Positions 34,001 through 34,091 of a stretch of DNA of 34,091 bases are shown here, piece after piece. The notes beneath the pieces were generated by a model that ran no database searches, was not told where the DNA came from, and saw only the letters and a program-made list of their open reading frames with translations. Source of the stretch: UBA6220 sp937870835 (GTDB taxonomy: Bacteria; Patescibacteriota; Minisyncoccia; Minisyncoccales; Minisyncoccaceae); contig DAOLWP010000005.1 in NCBI GenBank assembly GCA_035421265.1, positions 1-34,091 of the forward strand, written 5' to 3'. The position numbers and the translations under genes were made by a program. Position 1 is the stretch's first letter. Each line of letters begins with the position of its first letter.

Positions 34001-34023
34001 TTAAAACACCTCAAAAAGAGGTG
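34001..34023 (-). terminator. Terminator hairpin directly upstream of the 181-aa gene
   Basis: On the minus strand CACCTC-TTTTT-GAGGTG (6-bp stem) is followed by TTTTAATTT and, 10 nt later, the ATG at 33991. It terminates a transcript entering from beyond the window or acts as an attenuator of the 181-aa gene. Confidence 0.7.
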
Positions 34024-34050
34024 CCTTGGTTATTGAACTATTTATTTTTT

Positions 34051-34065
34051 GACCGGTAACCGGTC
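34051..34065. repeat. ACCGGT hairpin, right copy
   Basis: GACCGGT-A-ACCGGTC, 7-bp arms around one base. The left copy at 32675-32687 is ACCGG-AAA-CCGGT. Both lie 5' of a GGTGT-type terminator on the minus strand, at 29 and 85 nt respectively. Confidence 0.55.
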
Positions 34066-34091
34066 TCTCGATAATTTTCATACTGGCTCCG

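Noticed and set aside
1..34091. CRISPR arrays, transposases, phage genes
   Set aside because: No regularly spaced repeats, no DDE/tyrosine/serine recombinase motifs and no phage structural proteins were seen in any frame.

Overview
The window looks like a chromosome segment of a Patescibacteria/CPR bacterium (Parcubacteria-like). The reasons are an AT-rich, compact genome; nearly all genes on the minus strand in short operons with gaps of a few bases or ATGA overlaps; housekeeping genes mixed with CPR-typical items (a VirD4/TraD-like ATPase paired with a large membrane protein, a short RecJ-like DHH protein, a sigma-region-4/winged-helix regulator); and no amino-acid biosynthesis. The lineage call is inference. 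The genetic code appears standard: conserved proteins have no internal TGA, and murJ ends in TGA.

Layout, left to right. 1-5500: tRNA-Thr(CGU), an FtsB/DivIC-like division protein, lepA and murJ (overlapping by 4 nt), the RNase P RNA gene rnpB on the plus strand, and an RNase HI. Two tiny plus-strand ORFs (34 and 43 aa) sit between these genes; the 43-aa one has a near-consensus promoter, an AGGAGG site and a terminator. 5490-7900: pgk followed by a RecJ-like phosphoesterase. 8000-12400: a three-gene operon encoding a sigma-4/winged-helix protein, a membrane protein and a T4CP-like ATPase with a zinc ribbon, followed by a structured RNA element and a terminator. 12400-18000: protein export (secF, secD, secA) with a nucleotidyltransferase between secD and secA. 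18000-18900: hpf, a 31-aa lysine-rich histone-like peptide, and a very AT-rich spacer. 18900-24700: envelope and transport genes (murB, an O-antigen-ligase/TPR protein, an M23 peptidase, an MFS transporter) and hsp20. 24800-29500: an ECF-like sigma factor and a heterodimeric ABC exporter. The upstream regions of both transcription units carry the same duplicated operator/promoter module. 29600-32310: a P-type cation ATPase of higher GC content, probably acquired. 32311-34091: an accessory tail with two tandem cruciform-forming repeats of about 85 bp, paired ACCGGT-hairpin plus terminator modules, a decayed gene (one frameshift and one in-frame TGA) and an unknown membrane-anchored helical protein.

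Functionally the left two thirds is core physiology: division, peptidoglycan precursor export, translation, glycolysis and Sec export. The right third is adaptive: stress chaperone, alternative sigma factor, drug or lipid export, cation pump and cassette-like accessory genes. The most unusual parts are the repeats and modules of the right tail, the duplicated module around the ABC operon, the structured RNA upstream of pgk, and several promoters placed so that transcripts would start at the initiation codon (leaderless).
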